A DNA stretch of 64,000 nucleotides, from NCBI GenBank assembly GCA_008933805.1, contig WBUH01000006.1, forward strand, positions 124,001 to 188,000, in the 5' to 3' direction. Below, piece after piece: positions 1-8,317 of this stretch. The translations under genes were made by a program, and so were the position numbers. The notes below the pieces were generated by a model that was not told where the DNA came from, searched no databases, and saw only the letters and a program-made list of their open reading frames with translations. The DNA comes from Bacteroidota bacterium (GTDB lineage Bacteria > Bacteroidota > Bacteroidia > UBA8524). The stretch's first letter is position 1, and each line of letters opens with the position of its first letter.

Positions 1-399
1 GCGCTTGTAACCACATATGTCGTAAAACTTCCTTGTTAATTCAAACTCAGGTAAGCCGGACGTCTCAACCAACAAAATACGATTACCATGTGAGTTGAGC
101 AGGTGCTCAACATAACTCATTAGTTTTCTGCCTATACCTTTCCCTTGAAAATCTTTATGAACAGCAATCAAATAAAGATTATATGTGCCTACAGTAAGCC
201 TTTCGGGGGCACAATAAGCAACAGCAATGGGTTTATTATTGTAAAGTTGTGTTAACCAAATATCCTGTGTTTCAGGGTTAGAAAAATAATCAGAAACCAT
301 ACCTTCGAGCAAATCGGGAGGAAAAAGTCCACTTGTAGCTATTACATTCTTAAGGTCATCTAAATCGCTCTTATTTATTGCTCTGATGTTGTCTGACAT
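1..399 (-). CDS. GNAT family N-acetyltransferase (3' part cut by window edge)
   Basis: The reading frame starts at ATG 399 and runs open on the minus strand to base 1, giving 133 residues without a stop, so the C-terminus lies outside the window. The segment LIAVHKDFQGKGIGRKLMSY is the acetyl-CoA pyrophosphate-binding motif A (Q/R-x-x-G-x-G/A) of GNAT acetyltransferases. It is followed by a strand and helix containing LLVETSG and FYDICGY, typical of motif B. The family moves an acetyl group from acetyl-CoA to an amine; the substrate cannot be told. It precedes the AraC-type regulator gene on the same strand, 32 bases downstream of that gene's stop, so the two may be co-transcribed. Confidence 0.85.
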   Translation of the reverse strand, partial: MSDNIRAINKSDLDDLKNVIATSGLFPPDLLEGMVSDYFSNPETQDIWLTQLYNNKPIAVAYCAPERLTVGTYNLYLIAVHKDFQGKGIGRKLMSYVEHLLNSHGNRILLVETSGLPEFELTRKFYDICGYKR

Positions 400-431
400 T
401 TTTCTTAGTGTTTATTAATGGTAGAGCAAAG

Positions 432-1178
432 CTATGATGGATTAACGGGCAATACTTGTACGGTTCTGCTATTGTATGCTTTTGAGGGTTTAATGCCTAA
501 CATACTTTTGAAACTTTTACTAAAATGAGGTTGATCGTAGAACCCGCTATTAATTAGTGCATAAAATAAATCCTCTTTATTGTTTAAATGCTCCTTTATG
601 GCTGATTTCAACTTGACCCAAACAAGGTATTTTTTTAATGAAATGCCGACATTAGTTTTAAAAAGATGAGAAAGTCTGCTCTCTGAAAGATTAGTAACAG
701 ATTGCAGCTTTTTTATTGTTATGCTGTGTTCGTAAGTATTGGTATTTAAAAAATCAATAACTGTCCTTATACGGCGGTCATATTCCGTTGCAAAACTTCC
801 CTTCATCGTTTGTTGTAAAATTACATCAATGGTTTTGTGCGCTTTTTCGTACAATGATTCAATGAAGAAACCATTTTTCAAGTCAATTTTTGCAAAAGTT
901 AAGCAGTCATTTATCTGTTTATTATGATGTTCAAACATAAATACTTTTAGCCCACAATTTTTTGCACAAAGTCTGTGCTTTTGATTAGCTCCAATAATTG
1001 CAAACTTTAAGTTTGAAAAACCCTCTAGGCCGTTCCATAAGGTAAATGTCCCATATTTAGCAATGATAACTTCAATCGCGGGGTGTTTGTGATATTCTGT
1101 CTCAACATCATCTTCAAACTCAAAGAAATAGAGCCCTTTGTTGGTATCAAACTCTTTGACTATCATTGTTTTTACCAT
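432..1178 (-). CDS. AraC family transcriptional regulator
   Basis: A 248-residue protein with an N-terminal cupin-like half (about 1-120) and a C-terminal double helix-turn-helix of the AraC/XylS type (about 137-235). In the second half the pattern SVTNLSESRLSHLFKTNVGI is the first HTH and GFYDQPHFSKSFKSMLGIKP the second, the usual AraC signature. It is probably a DNA-binding regulator responding to a small ligand; the ligand is unknown. The start ATG 1178 has a good Bacteroidota -7 element 17 bases upstream. A second in-frame Met lies four codons in. The acetyltransferase gene follows on the same strand and is a candidate target. Confidence 0.88.
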   Translation of the reverse strand: MVKTMIVKEFDTNKGLYFFEFEDDVETEYHKHPAIEVIIAKYGTFTLWNGLEGFSNLKFAIIGANQKHRLCAKNCGLKVFMFEHHNKQINDCLTFAKIDLKNGFFIESLYEKAHKTIDVILQQTMKGSFATEYDRRIRTVIDFLNTNTYEHSITIKKLQSVTNLSESRLSHLFKTNVGISLKKYLVWVKLKSAIKEHLNNKEDLFYALINSGFYDQPHFSKSFKSMLGIKPSKAYNSRTVQVLPVNPS

Positions 1179-1194
1179 CTAACGGAACAATTAG

Positions 1195-1202
1195 CAAAAG
1201 TA
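1195..1202 (-). promoter_or_regulatory. Bacteroidota -7 promoter element for the AraC-type gene
   Basis: TACTTTTG on the minus strand is a perfect match to TAnnTTTG and ends 16 bases before ATG 1178. No clear -33 TTG was seen at the usual distance. Confidence 0.5.
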
Positions 1203-1329
1203 AACTACACTTTGTGTAATACCCTTATTCATTTTTTAAAACGACAACGAACATAAGCACTGAGTGTTTATTTGACAGCCAGCATTCATTATCAAGTAAT
1301 GCGTATAGCTATCAACAAAAAGAAGGCAC

Positions 1330-2079
1330 TTAACTCTTCTTCCAGCTATACAGTATAGAAACCCCTACAGGAAATTTTGAGAAACGAAGCCAGCTTAGTT
1401 CAATCCTGAAAAATGCTGCCAATAGTTTATTGGTAAAACCGTTGTTGAACACCCCGAAATCTGATCCTGAGTTGTTTTTTGTGCTACGCTTGGGCAATAG
1501 TTTTGAAAGCACCCTGAACACAAAAATGGGAGGAAACAGCAGCGAGTTGAAATAACTTGAAAATCGCTCTGAGCCGTCGGTATCTTTTTCAAACAAGGCT
1601 CTTACACCACTCATCTTATAGCGACGGAAGTGATGGTTCACCTCGTCGTGTTGGCTCCAAAGCACCATCAGCGCAGGAACGGTAATAAACAAATCTCCGC
1701 CGGGTTTGCACACGCGCTTCATTTCGCGTACGGCCAGCGTATCATCCTCTACGTGTTCAATCACATCAAACGCACACACCAAATCATATTCGCCGGCACC
1801 AAACGGCAGCTCAAGTACTGAACCGTTAATCACCTCCTTATTCAACTCTTCACGCAAAAAGGCACAACAATCCGCATCATATTCCAGCGAGGTAACCTCA
1901 CCAAACTTTGCCAGCATATCACTGGTAGCACCCGTTGCCACCCCAACGTTCAAAATTTTAAGCGGGCTGCCTTTATATATATTCCTGCGAACATAATCCT
2001 CCAATATTTGGGCACGCACGGTAAACCACCAATGCCCGCGTTCTAGAGTGTAATACTCTTTGTAGTAGCGTTTATCCAT
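1330..2079 (-). CDS. class I SAM-dependent methyltransferase
   Basis: A 249-residue protein. Motif I of Rossmann-type methyltransferases is ILNVGVATGATSDML (about 42-56, with a relaxed glycine pattern). The motif II/III region is DLVCAFDVIEHVEDD, and CKPGGDLFITVPA is the post-III strand. The IEHV plus KPGG combination is typical of the UbiG/Methyltransf_11 group. The N-terminus (YYTLERGHWWFTVR) resembles methyltransferases encoded next to glycosyltransferases. The acceptor is unknown; the nearby glycosyltransferases at 2.6-5.2 kb are on the other strand. The ATG at 2079 is the only good start. Confidence 0.8.
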   Translation of the reverse strand: MDKRYYKEYYTLERGHWWFTVRAQILEDYVRRNIYKGSPLKILNVGVATGATSDMLAKFGEVTSLEYDADCCAFLREELNKEVINGSVLELPFGAGEYDLVCAFDVIEHVEDDTLAVREMKRVCKPGGDLFITVPALMVLWSQHDEVNHHFRRYKMSGVRALFEKDTDGSERFSSYFNSLLFPPIFVFRVLSKLLPKRSTKNNSGSDFGVFNNGFTNKLLAAFFRIELSWLRFSKFPVGVSILYSWKKS

Positions 2080-2102
2080 TTTGAGGGTGCAATTTATGCC
2101 CT

Positions 2103-2137
2103 GATTTTTAGGATTGGTAAGGATTTTTAGGATTTTT
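2103..2137. repeat. left inverted repeat flanking the GxxExxY gene
   Basis: An AT-rich 35-base segment made of short GGATTTTTAG-type words. Its reverse complement aligns, with a few gaps, to bases 2568-2602 on the far side of the GxxExxY gene. The two share an 11-base identical core (AAAAATCCTTA) and a similar CCAATCC tail. Confidence 0.6.
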
Positions 2138-2189
2138 CATCCTGTCGCTCTTTTTTTGCGGTTAAAGTTAACTCATTAGCTATTTATTT

Positions 2190-2597
2190 ATGATTTACGA
2201 AGAGACCACTCATACGATTATCGGATGCTGCATGACAGTTCATTCAAAGATAGGCTGTGGTTTTCAGGAAGTGATTTACCAAAGGGCGTTGGCAATTGAG
2301 CTTACTAAAAACAACGTTTCTTTTGTTAGAGAAAAGGAAATGAAGATTTTTTACGACGAAACTGAAATTGGAACCCGTCGCGTAGATTTTCTGATTGATG
2401 ATATAATATGCTTGGAATTAAAAGCCGTAGGAGCATTTGAGGATTATCATTTTGTGCAAGCATTGAATTATCTTGAAGTTTATAACCTGCCTATGGGTTT
2501 ACTTATTAATTTTGGAGCAAAGAGTTTAGAGTTTAAACGGATATATAATAAAAAACACCCCTTAAACAAAAAATCCTTAAATCAACCCAATCCCTAA
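2190..2597 (+). CDS. GxxExxY family protein (PD-(D/E)XK-like)
   Basis: A 135-residue protein with the diagnostic motif G24-F-Q-E27-V-I-Y30. A nuclease-like core follows: D66 in RRVDFLID and E76-L-K78 in CLELKA, fitting the PD-(D/E)XK fold assigned to this family (PF13366/TIGR04256). Function is not established; these small genes are multicopy in many Bacteroidota. The protein's last residues (KSLNQPNP) are encoded by the right-hand inverted repeat, so gene and repeat seem to be one unit. The methyltransferase upstream is divergent. The downstream glycosyltransferase starts 17 bases after the stop, but that may be chance insertion. Confidence 0.88.
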   Translation: MIYEETTHTIIGCCMTVHSKIGCGFQEVIYQRALAIELTKNNVSFVREKEMKIFYDETEIGTRRVDFLIDDIICLELKAVGAFEDYHFVQALNYLEVYNLPMGLLINFGAKSLEFKRIYNKKHPLNKKSLNQPNP

Positions 2598-2602
2598 TAA
2601 TC
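2568..2602. repeat. right inverted repeat flanking and overlapping the GxxExxY gene end
   Basis: Inverted, imperfect copy of bases 2103-2137. It overlaps the last ten codons and stop of the GxxExxY gene and ends 12 bases before the next start. Confidence 0.6.
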
Positions 2603-2614
2603 AAGGTAAACCGG

Positions 2615-4252
2615 ATGGTAAAAAAAGAAACTCCCAAAAAAGAAACTGCCGCAGCTACTGTTGGCCAACAAGAGGGCTTTGGCAGTAAAGAGTCGCATTT
2701 GTGGATACTTACTGCCGCCGCATTGGTGGGCTTTTACTTTTACTCCACCAAATCTGTAGGGTTTTATCAGGACGATGAGATTGCCCACTTTATGAGTATG
2801 CTGGGCTTTTGGGACGACCCTACCAGCGTAATGGGTAACTGGGCAAAACCCGGCTACAAGCTGCTGTACGCCTTGCCCGCCTTATTGGGCTATAAGTTTG
2901 TAGTATTGTTTAACTGCGCCATAAGTGCCTTGGGATGCTGGCTGGCTGCTAAAACTGCCCAGCATTTTAATAAAAAAGCGGCTGTGCTTGCCTTTGTATT
3001 AGCTGCCCTACAACCTGTTTGGATTGAAATTTCTTTCCGCAACTACGCCGATATACTTTCGGGCGTATTGCTCATCGGCTCCGTTTATCTGGCTTTAAAA
3101 GAGAAATGGCTGTTTAGCTCCCTGTTGCTTTCGTATGATGTGTTAATCCGCCAAGAACTTATTCCCTTAGCCCTTTTAATGGGCTTGTATCTGTTAATTA
3201 AGCGCAAGTGGGTGCCTATGATTGCTTTGGGTGTTTTCCCGCTTCTATACGCTTTGTGGACACTTAGTGCCAAAGGTGATTTTTGGTACATGATTACTGA
3301 AGCTGCTGCCACATCAGCAGCCTATGCTAAAGAATATCCCAAACAAGGATTGGAGCATTACATATTAATGTCGGCAGTAGTTTTTGGAGCTATCCAAATA
3401 GCATTGCTCGCCGTAGCCACCTATCAAATACTTAAAGCCGCAGTATCAAAAGGATGGTTGAAAAGCAAAGACTCAGAAGTATTGTTTGTGTTTGTGCCCT
3501 TTGTATTCTTCTTTGCCATTCACTGTATATTTAACCTTAAAAGCCCTGAAATTGGCCCTGCAACCGGCGGTAACTTGCGCTATATGACGGCCATTTCGCC
3601 ACTGGTAGCAACCTTAGGAGCACTAAGTTTGCTGTGGCTTAAACGCCCTAGTTTATCAGAGTTAGGAATTGTTTTGGGCGCTCTTGCTGTATTCGTACTG
3701 ATTTTTATGACTTACGAGCATAGCTACCTGAAATTTACCATCGACCCAAAAACAGAAGATAAAATAAAAGACTTTTTCCCCTTTGTGTTTGTGTTGGCAG
3801 GGGCTGCACTTTACTTTATCCCGTTGAAAGGATTGGCACTAACGGGTGTGGTTACAGGATTGGGTTTACTGTATGCCAGCAAAGAGGTGCACCCATACAA
3901 ACTATCGGAAGAAAATGTATCGGTGCGTCAATTGGTGCAGCGCCTTAACAAGCAAGGCGATTTGAAAGACCGCCCCTTGTATTGCAACCACTCAAACATT
4001 TGGTACTATTGGCTTACTGAAACCAACAGCCGCAAAGAAAAAACAGGCACGCTTGATAGTGCCAGCATTATGGCGGCCCCGGTGGGTAGCTTAATGGTTT
4101 GGGACAGCCACTACGGCTACCGCCCCAACCGTACACCCGGCAGTGTAATGCCTGAATATTTTGAACAAAACGGATATAAATTTTTAGAACCGCTGATGGT
4201 TACTGCCAAAGACAGGAGTTTCCAGATAGCAGTTTTTGAGAAAGTTAAATAA
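2615..4252 (+). CDS. GT-C type membrane glycosyltransferase
   Basis: A 545-residue integral membrane protein with about ten to twelve hydrophobic segments from residue 30 on. The first external loop carries QDDEIAHF, the acidic pair expected for GT-C enzymes (ArnT/PMT/EmbC-like) that use polyprenyl-phosphate sugars. A C-terminal soluble part (about 440-545) follows the membrane region. The N-terminus is Lys/Glu-rich (MVKKETPKKETAA). Its stop codon is directly followed by the ATG of a dolichol-phosphate-mannose-synthase-like GT2. The pair probably works in series: the GT2 makes the lipid-linked sugar and this enzyme transfers it outside the cytoplasm. The acceptor is unknown. Confidence 0.75.
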   Translation: MVKKETPKKETAAATVGQQEGFGSKESHLWILTAAALVGFYFYSTKSVGFYQDDEIAHFMSMLGFWDDPTSVMGNWAKPGYKLLYALPALLGYKFVVLFNCAISALGCWLAAKTAQHFNKKAAVLAFVLAALQPVWIEISFRNYADILSGVLLIGSVYLALKEKWLFSSLLLSYDVLIRQELIPLALLMGLYLLIKRKWVPMIALGVFPLLYALWTLSAKGDFWYMITEAAATSAAYAKEYPKQGLEHYILMSAVVFGAIQIALLAVATYQILKAAVSKGWLKSKDSEVLFVFVPFVFFFAIHCIFNLKSPEIGPATGGNLRYMTAISPLVATLGALSLLWLKRPSLSELGIVLGALAVFVLIFMTYEHSYLKFTIDPKTEDKIKDFFPFVFVLAGAALYFIPLKGLALTGVVTGLGLLYASKEVHPYKLSEENVSVRQLVQRLNKQGDLKDRPLYCNHSNIWYYWLTETNSRKEKTGTLDSASIMAAPVGSLMVWDSHYGYRPNRTPGSVMPEYFEQNGYKFLEPLMVTAKDRSFQIAVFEKVK

Positions 4253-5200
4253 ATGAGCGAACAACTTAGGCTATCGGTAATTATCCCCTGCTATAACGAA
4301 GAAGACGTTATAGCCACCACTTTTGACCGATTAATGGGGGTGATAAATGCCAACGGCTACCACACCAACTACGAGGTTATTTTTATTGACGACGGCAGTC
4401 GTGATAGCACGCTTTCTATTTTAGAAGAACGCGCGGCCACCAACCCCAACATTAAACTGCTTTCGTTTTCGCGCAATTTTGGGCATCAGCCTGCCGTGTG
4501 CGCAGGTATTTGCGAAGCTACGGGCGACGTTGCCATTATTATTGATGCCGATTTGCAAGACCCTCCGGAGCTTTTCCCCGATATTATTGCAAAGTATAAA
4601 GAAACACAGGCCAACGTGGTGTACTGCGTACGCCAAAACAGAGAGGGCGTTGGTTTCTTTAAAAAACTGGCCTACAAAGGCTTTTACCGCACGGTGAATT
4701 ACCTTTCAGAAGTGGATTTGCCCTTAGATTCGGGCGACTTCCGTTTGATTGACCGCCACGTGATAGATGCCTTCAAGCAATTCCGCGAGAAGAACAAATA
4801 CGTTCGCGGTATTATCAGTTGGATGGGCTTTTCGCAAACACCGTTCTACTACAACCGCCCGGGTCGTGCCGGCGGCGAAACCAAATACTCGCTGCGCAAA
4901 TTGTTGCACTTAGCCAGCATCGGGATGTTCTATTTCAGCAAAAAGCCACTGAAACTTGCCCTTAATCTTGGGTTGGTAAGCATACTTATCGGGTTGATTT
5001 TAACCACCGTTGTAGTTGTTGAAAAGGTAAGCGGTGATTTGGAAGAAGTACCCGGTTGGGCTTCGCTCATTATCACTATTATCTTTTTTGGCGGGGTTCA
5101 GCTAATTACCGTAGGCGTATTGGGCGAATACATCGGAAACATTTTCGACGAAGTGAAAGACCGCCCTGAGTACATTGTGAAAAAGAAGGTGAATGTTTAG
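4253..5200 (+). CDS. GT2 family polyprenyl-phosphate glycosyltransferase (DPMS/GtrB-like)
   Basis: A 315-residue protein. The GT-A domain (about 6-225) opens with LSVIIPCYNEEDVI and has IDDGSRDST and the metal-binding IDADLQDPPEL. Two C-terminal membrane helices follow (about 237-258 and 272-295), the layout of GtrB/ArnC-like enzymes. These move a sugar from a nucleotide donor to undecaprenyl phosphate at the inner membrane. The start codon follows the stop of the GT-C gene with no gap, which argues for translational coupling and a shared pathway. Confidence 0.88.
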   Translation: MSEQLRLSVIIPCYNEEDVIATTFDRLMGVINANGYHTNYEVIFIDDGSRDSTLSILEERAATNPNIKLLSFSRNFGHQPAVCAGICEATGDVAIIIDADLQDPPELFPDIIAKYKETQANVVYCVRQNREGVGFFKKLAYKGFYRTVNYLSEVDLPLDSGDFRLIDRHVIDAFKQFREKNKYVRGIISWMGFSQTPFYYNRPGRAGGETKYSLRKLLHLASIGMFYFSKKPLKLALNLGLVSILIGLILTTVVVVEKVSGDLEEVPGWASLIITIIFFGGVQLITVGVLGEYIGNIFDEVKDRPEYIVKKKVNV

Positions 5201-5249
5201 TTAAACAAAACCTTTAAATTAGCTAAAACAAGACGGCTATTTCCTTTTG

Positions 5250-6425
5250 ATGAAATCATCTTTTGCAATAAAAAAAAGCCCATATTTTCTTATTCTTATG
5301 GGTTTCGTTGGCTTTATCACAAGTCATTTCATCATTTTTGGAAACGACTTATTTGATTTAACGGCTAAACCTAAGTCTGTTTTTTCGGAAATCATCTTTA
5401 CTCCACCGTGTCCAACAAAAGACAGCAGTTATTGTGGCAAAATCATAGCATTTTATGGAGACAGTAACCGCAAGCTTACCATCAGTTATTGGGGGCACGG
5501 AATGGCTAATAATGTTAAGGCCCAAAAGGACTCTATAACTAAAACCCTTGACACTGTATTAATTACTTATGATACAGTTAAAAAGATAACTATTACACAG
5601 TCACAGCTTATACAAGATTACCAAAAACAATACACCTCTGATATAGAGTTTTTTAGAAAAAACCCTGCTTTCCTCATTTGGGCAACATTTATCATTGCAA
5701 TGTTTGTTATGTGGTTTGCTTCTTTTTTCCCTTTATGGGTTTTAGCTGAGGAAATTAATAAAAGTGAACACTTTTCAACTTACGGGCTGTGGAAGAAGCG
5801 ATGGGCTTATTTTGGGTTCTCCTTCTTTATTCTTTTAGGCTTCCATATCACATTATTTTCATCCATTCTCGATTCAACTCCGCTGTTCACAACACTTTTC
5901 ATACCCGAATGGGACGGACGTTTTTTACTAATGAACCTAATTGGCTTTATTGCTTGTGGACCAATTTTCATGGGAATGATGTTTATCTATAGGCTGTCGT
6001 CAGAATTATCAAGTGATGAAACGGTTAAAGTGACCTACCTCAAAGAGAGACTGAAGCTTTTTTTATTGGCTATTTCAATAGGCTTTTCATTTGTTATGAT
6101 TACAACATCGCTACTGTATACTGCTACAAACCAATTACAGTTAATACAAAAGGTAACAAAAGATATGGGTAAAAGCCCTATACATAATGATTTTGTTATT
6201 GCCTATGGTTTAATCTATAGTTTGTTAATAGCTATCTTTTATCTGCCTGCAGCCTTAAAATTGTACCACTTACAAGCTCAGCAACCAAGAGTTAATGATG
6301 ATAACTCGAAACCGCTAAAAATCGATGATTCTATAAAGGGCGTTATTGGTGAAATTCTCAAATCTTCTGCTCCTCTTGCCACAGGAATTATTTCATCGTT
6401 ATTAGGTATTCTTTTCCAGTCCTGA
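5250..6425 (+). CDS. polytopic membrane protein, unknown function
   Basis: I do not recognise this 391-residue protein. It has an N-terminal hydrophobic helix (about 12-31) and a soluble, probably external segment of about 105 residues with paired Cys (CPTKDSSYC). Five more membrane helices follow (about 140-166, 186-207, 225-247, 269-291, 314-337), then a hydrophobic C-terminus (about 368-390). A TTG three bases upstream is possible as a start, but ATG 5250 is more natural. Its DNA is richer in A+T than the glycosyltransferase genes before it, a hint of separate origin. It sits alone between a plus-strand pair and a minus-strand gene. Confidence 0.7.
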   Translation: MKSSFAIKKSPYFLILMGFVGFITSHFIIFGNDLFDLTAKPKSVFSEIIFTPPCPTKDSSYCGKIIAFYGDSNRKLTISYWGHGMANNVKAQKDSITKTLDTVLITYDTVKKITITQSQLIQDYQKQYTSDIEFFRKNPAFLIWATFIIAMFVMWFASFFPLWVLAEEINKSEHFSTYGLWKKRWAYFGFSFFILLGFHITLFSSILDSTPLFTTLFIPEWDGRFLLMNLIGFIACGPIFMGMMFIYRLSSELSSDETVKVTYLKERLKLFLLAISIGFSFVMITTSLLYTATNQLQLIQKVTKDMGKSPIHNDFVIAYGLIYSLLIAIFYLPAALKLYHLQAQQPRVNDDNSKPLKIDDSIKGVIGEILKSSAPLATGIISSLLGILFQS

Positions 6426-6465
6426 TAACCTTATACTTCCCGCACTGCTTGCTAACAATAAAAGA

Positions 6466-7362
6466 TTATAGCAAAAGCACCAACAGCCATTGCAGTAACA
6501 TGATACCGTCAACGGCTATATCATAAAACCACCAAGGCAATTTGTACAAGGGCAAAAACGTATAAACGGCTAAAAGGCCGAACACGCCCGCATAACACAA
6601 CATAAAACCACCCGACGGCAACACCGTAGTAGCTACTGAAATGCTTAACAAGCAAAGCAACAGCAACAATTTTTTGGTTGGCGCAATGCCCAACCCCACA
6701 GGCCACGTGCGTATGCCCGCCAAACGGTCGGCTTCTTCATCACGTATATCAAACAGCACACTCAGCACCAACATCAAAACATATTGCAGAAACAGCAGCC
6801 ATTTATCCGTAATGGTTAAATAAGTGACAAAACAACTTACATCATCTGCCTTATCTATTGCTACTACATAGGCACCCATGTACCACCACACAAACGCCAG
6901 TAAAAAAGGTTTTAGCCAGCCTATTTGTCGCAAAGCCATAAAACGTCCCCTAAAACGTATTAAAGGCAGCTCGTAGAAAACCGTAAGCAGGCCAACAGGT
7001 GCGCTGTAATACAATAAGCGTAAAAACACATCTAAGTAAAAAAAGGCCATAGCGAGCGTAGCCAGTGCCACCAAAGTAGTTGTGATGTATAAACGGTTCA
7101 GTCGTTTCTCAACCCATAACTGGCGGGGGTTTGATGCCCGTATCACCCCCTTGGCACCGTAATACAAAAACGGCAGCACATACAACACGTAACTGCCCAA
7201 CGCAAGAATTACCGAGTAAACAGAGACTCCTTCTACCTCAGTAAACAGTACAAACGCTGTTTGTGTAAACGCAAAAACACAAAAAGCCACCCATAAGCGG
7301 CTATATATTAATGTTTTAATAACATACTGAAGGTAATAATATACGGTTGGTTGTTTATCCAC
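6466..7362 (-). CDS. UbiA-like prenyltransferase-related membrane protein
   Basis: A 298-residue protein with eight to nine membrane helices. The sequence DIRDEEADRLAGIRTWPVGL (about 217-236) matches the second Asp-rich motif of UbiA-type aromatic prenyltransferases. The first NDxxDxxxD motif is not recognisable at the expected place (around SNPRQLWVEKRLNR), so activity is doubtful or the site has changed. The start is GTG 7362: an in-frame TAA lies immediately upstream and no ATG is near. It is divergent from the LpxH-like gene with about 97 bases between them. Confidence 0.65.
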   Translation of the reverse strand: MDKQPTVYYYLQYVIKTLIYSRLWVAFCVFAFTQTAFVLFTEVEGVSVYSVILALGSYVLYVLPFLYYGAKGVIRASNPRQLWVEKRLNRLYITTTLVALATLAMAFFYLDVFLRLLYYSAPVGLLTVFYELPLIRFRGRFMALRQIGWLKPFLLAFVWWYMGAYVVAIDKADDVSCFVTYLTITDKWLLFLQYVLMLVLSVLFDIRDEEADRLAGIRTWPVGLGIAPTKKLLLLLCLLSISVATTVLPSGGFMLCYAGVFGLLAVYTFLPLYKLPWWFYDIAVDGIMLLQWLLVLLL

Positions 7363-7459
7363 TTAAAACCCTGCTTTTCTGTTAGTTTTATTAAACGAAG
7401 CGTAACACAATGGTAAGAATTACTTTAAAACTTCGTACCACATTCGCCCATTAATTTTT

Positions 7460-8317
7460 ATGGCTAAACGACCGCTTGATATTTGCGTAGTATCTGATGT
7501 ACACCTTGGTACGTATGGCTGCCACGCTAAGGAACTGAACAAGTACCTTAAAAAAATTAACCCCAAGATATTGATACTCAACGGGGACATCATTGATATA
7601 TGGCAGTTTAACAAACGCTTTTGGCCCGAAAGCCACATGAAGGTGGTGCAACGCATTGTGAAAATGATAAACAACGGCACACAGGTGCATTATCTTACCG
7701 GAAACCACGATGAAATGCTGCGCCGCTTTGCCGATTTTGAGCTGAACAACTTTAAGATTGACAACAAGTTGGTGCTTGAAATGGACGGCAAAAAGATGTG
7801 GTTTTTTCACGGTGATGTGTTTGATATTACCATGAAGCACAGTAAGTGGCTGGCCAAGCTGGGTGGTTGGGGCTATGATTTGCTGATATTGCTAAACCGC
7901 TTTGTAAACTTTATTTCTGAAAATATATTGCGCCGCGGTAAGGTATCGTTATCAAAAAAGATAAAAAGCGGGGTGAAGCAGGCCATTAAGTTTATTGATG
8001 ATTTTGAGCACACTGCGGTAGAGATTGCCATTGAAAGCGGCTACGATTACGTGGCTTGCGGGCATATACACCAACCCATGATGAAAGAAGTGGTGACCGA
8101 AAAGGGCAAAGTGGTGTACCTTAACAGCGGCGATTGGGTAGAGAACCTAACCTCGTTGGAATATGTGAACGGTGAGTGGAAGGTGTTTAATTTTTATAAA
8201 GATATGGGCTATGATAAGGCTGAGGATGCTTTGGATAAGGATGAGATTGATGCGTTGATTGCCCCCAAAATACAGCACGTTTATGAAGATATTATACGCC
8301 ATACAGGGGACAGGTAA
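7460..8317 (+). CDS. UDP-2,3-diacylglucosamine diphosphatase-like metallophosphoesterase (LpxH family)
   Basis: A 285-residue calcineurin-like phosphoesterase with the full metal-site series: VSDVHLGTYG, NGDIIDIW, TGNHDEMLRRF, FFHGDVFD and CGHIHQP. The DxH/GD/GNHDE/GHxH order plus a central helical insertion (about 125-185) fits the LpxH group, which cleaves UDP-2,3-diacylglucosamine to lipid X in lipid A synthesis at the inner membrane. Its 3' end overlaps a glycosyltransferase gene by 35 bases, a pairing that suggests envelope glycolipid work. A Bacteroidota genome may carry more than one such phosphatase, so lpxH itself is not certain. Confidence 0.8.
   Translation: MAKRPLDICVVSDVHLGTYGCHAKELNKYLKKINPKILILNGDIIDIWQFNKRFWPESHMKVVQRIVKMINNGTQVHYLTGNHDEMLRRFADFELNNFKIDNKLVLEMDGKKMWFFHGDVFDITMKHSKWLAKLGGWGYDLLILLNRFVNFISENILRRGKVSLSKKIKSGVKQAIKFIDDFEHTAVEIAIESGYDYVACGHIHQPMMKEVVTEKGKVVYLNSGDWVENLTSLEYVNGEWKVFNFYKDMGYDKAEDALDKDEIDALIAPKIQHVYEDIIRHTGDR

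Noticed and set aside
7345-7354. TTATCCAC near the UbiA-like start as a DnaA box
   Set aside because: Single word at a coding start with no other boxes or AT-rich region nearby.
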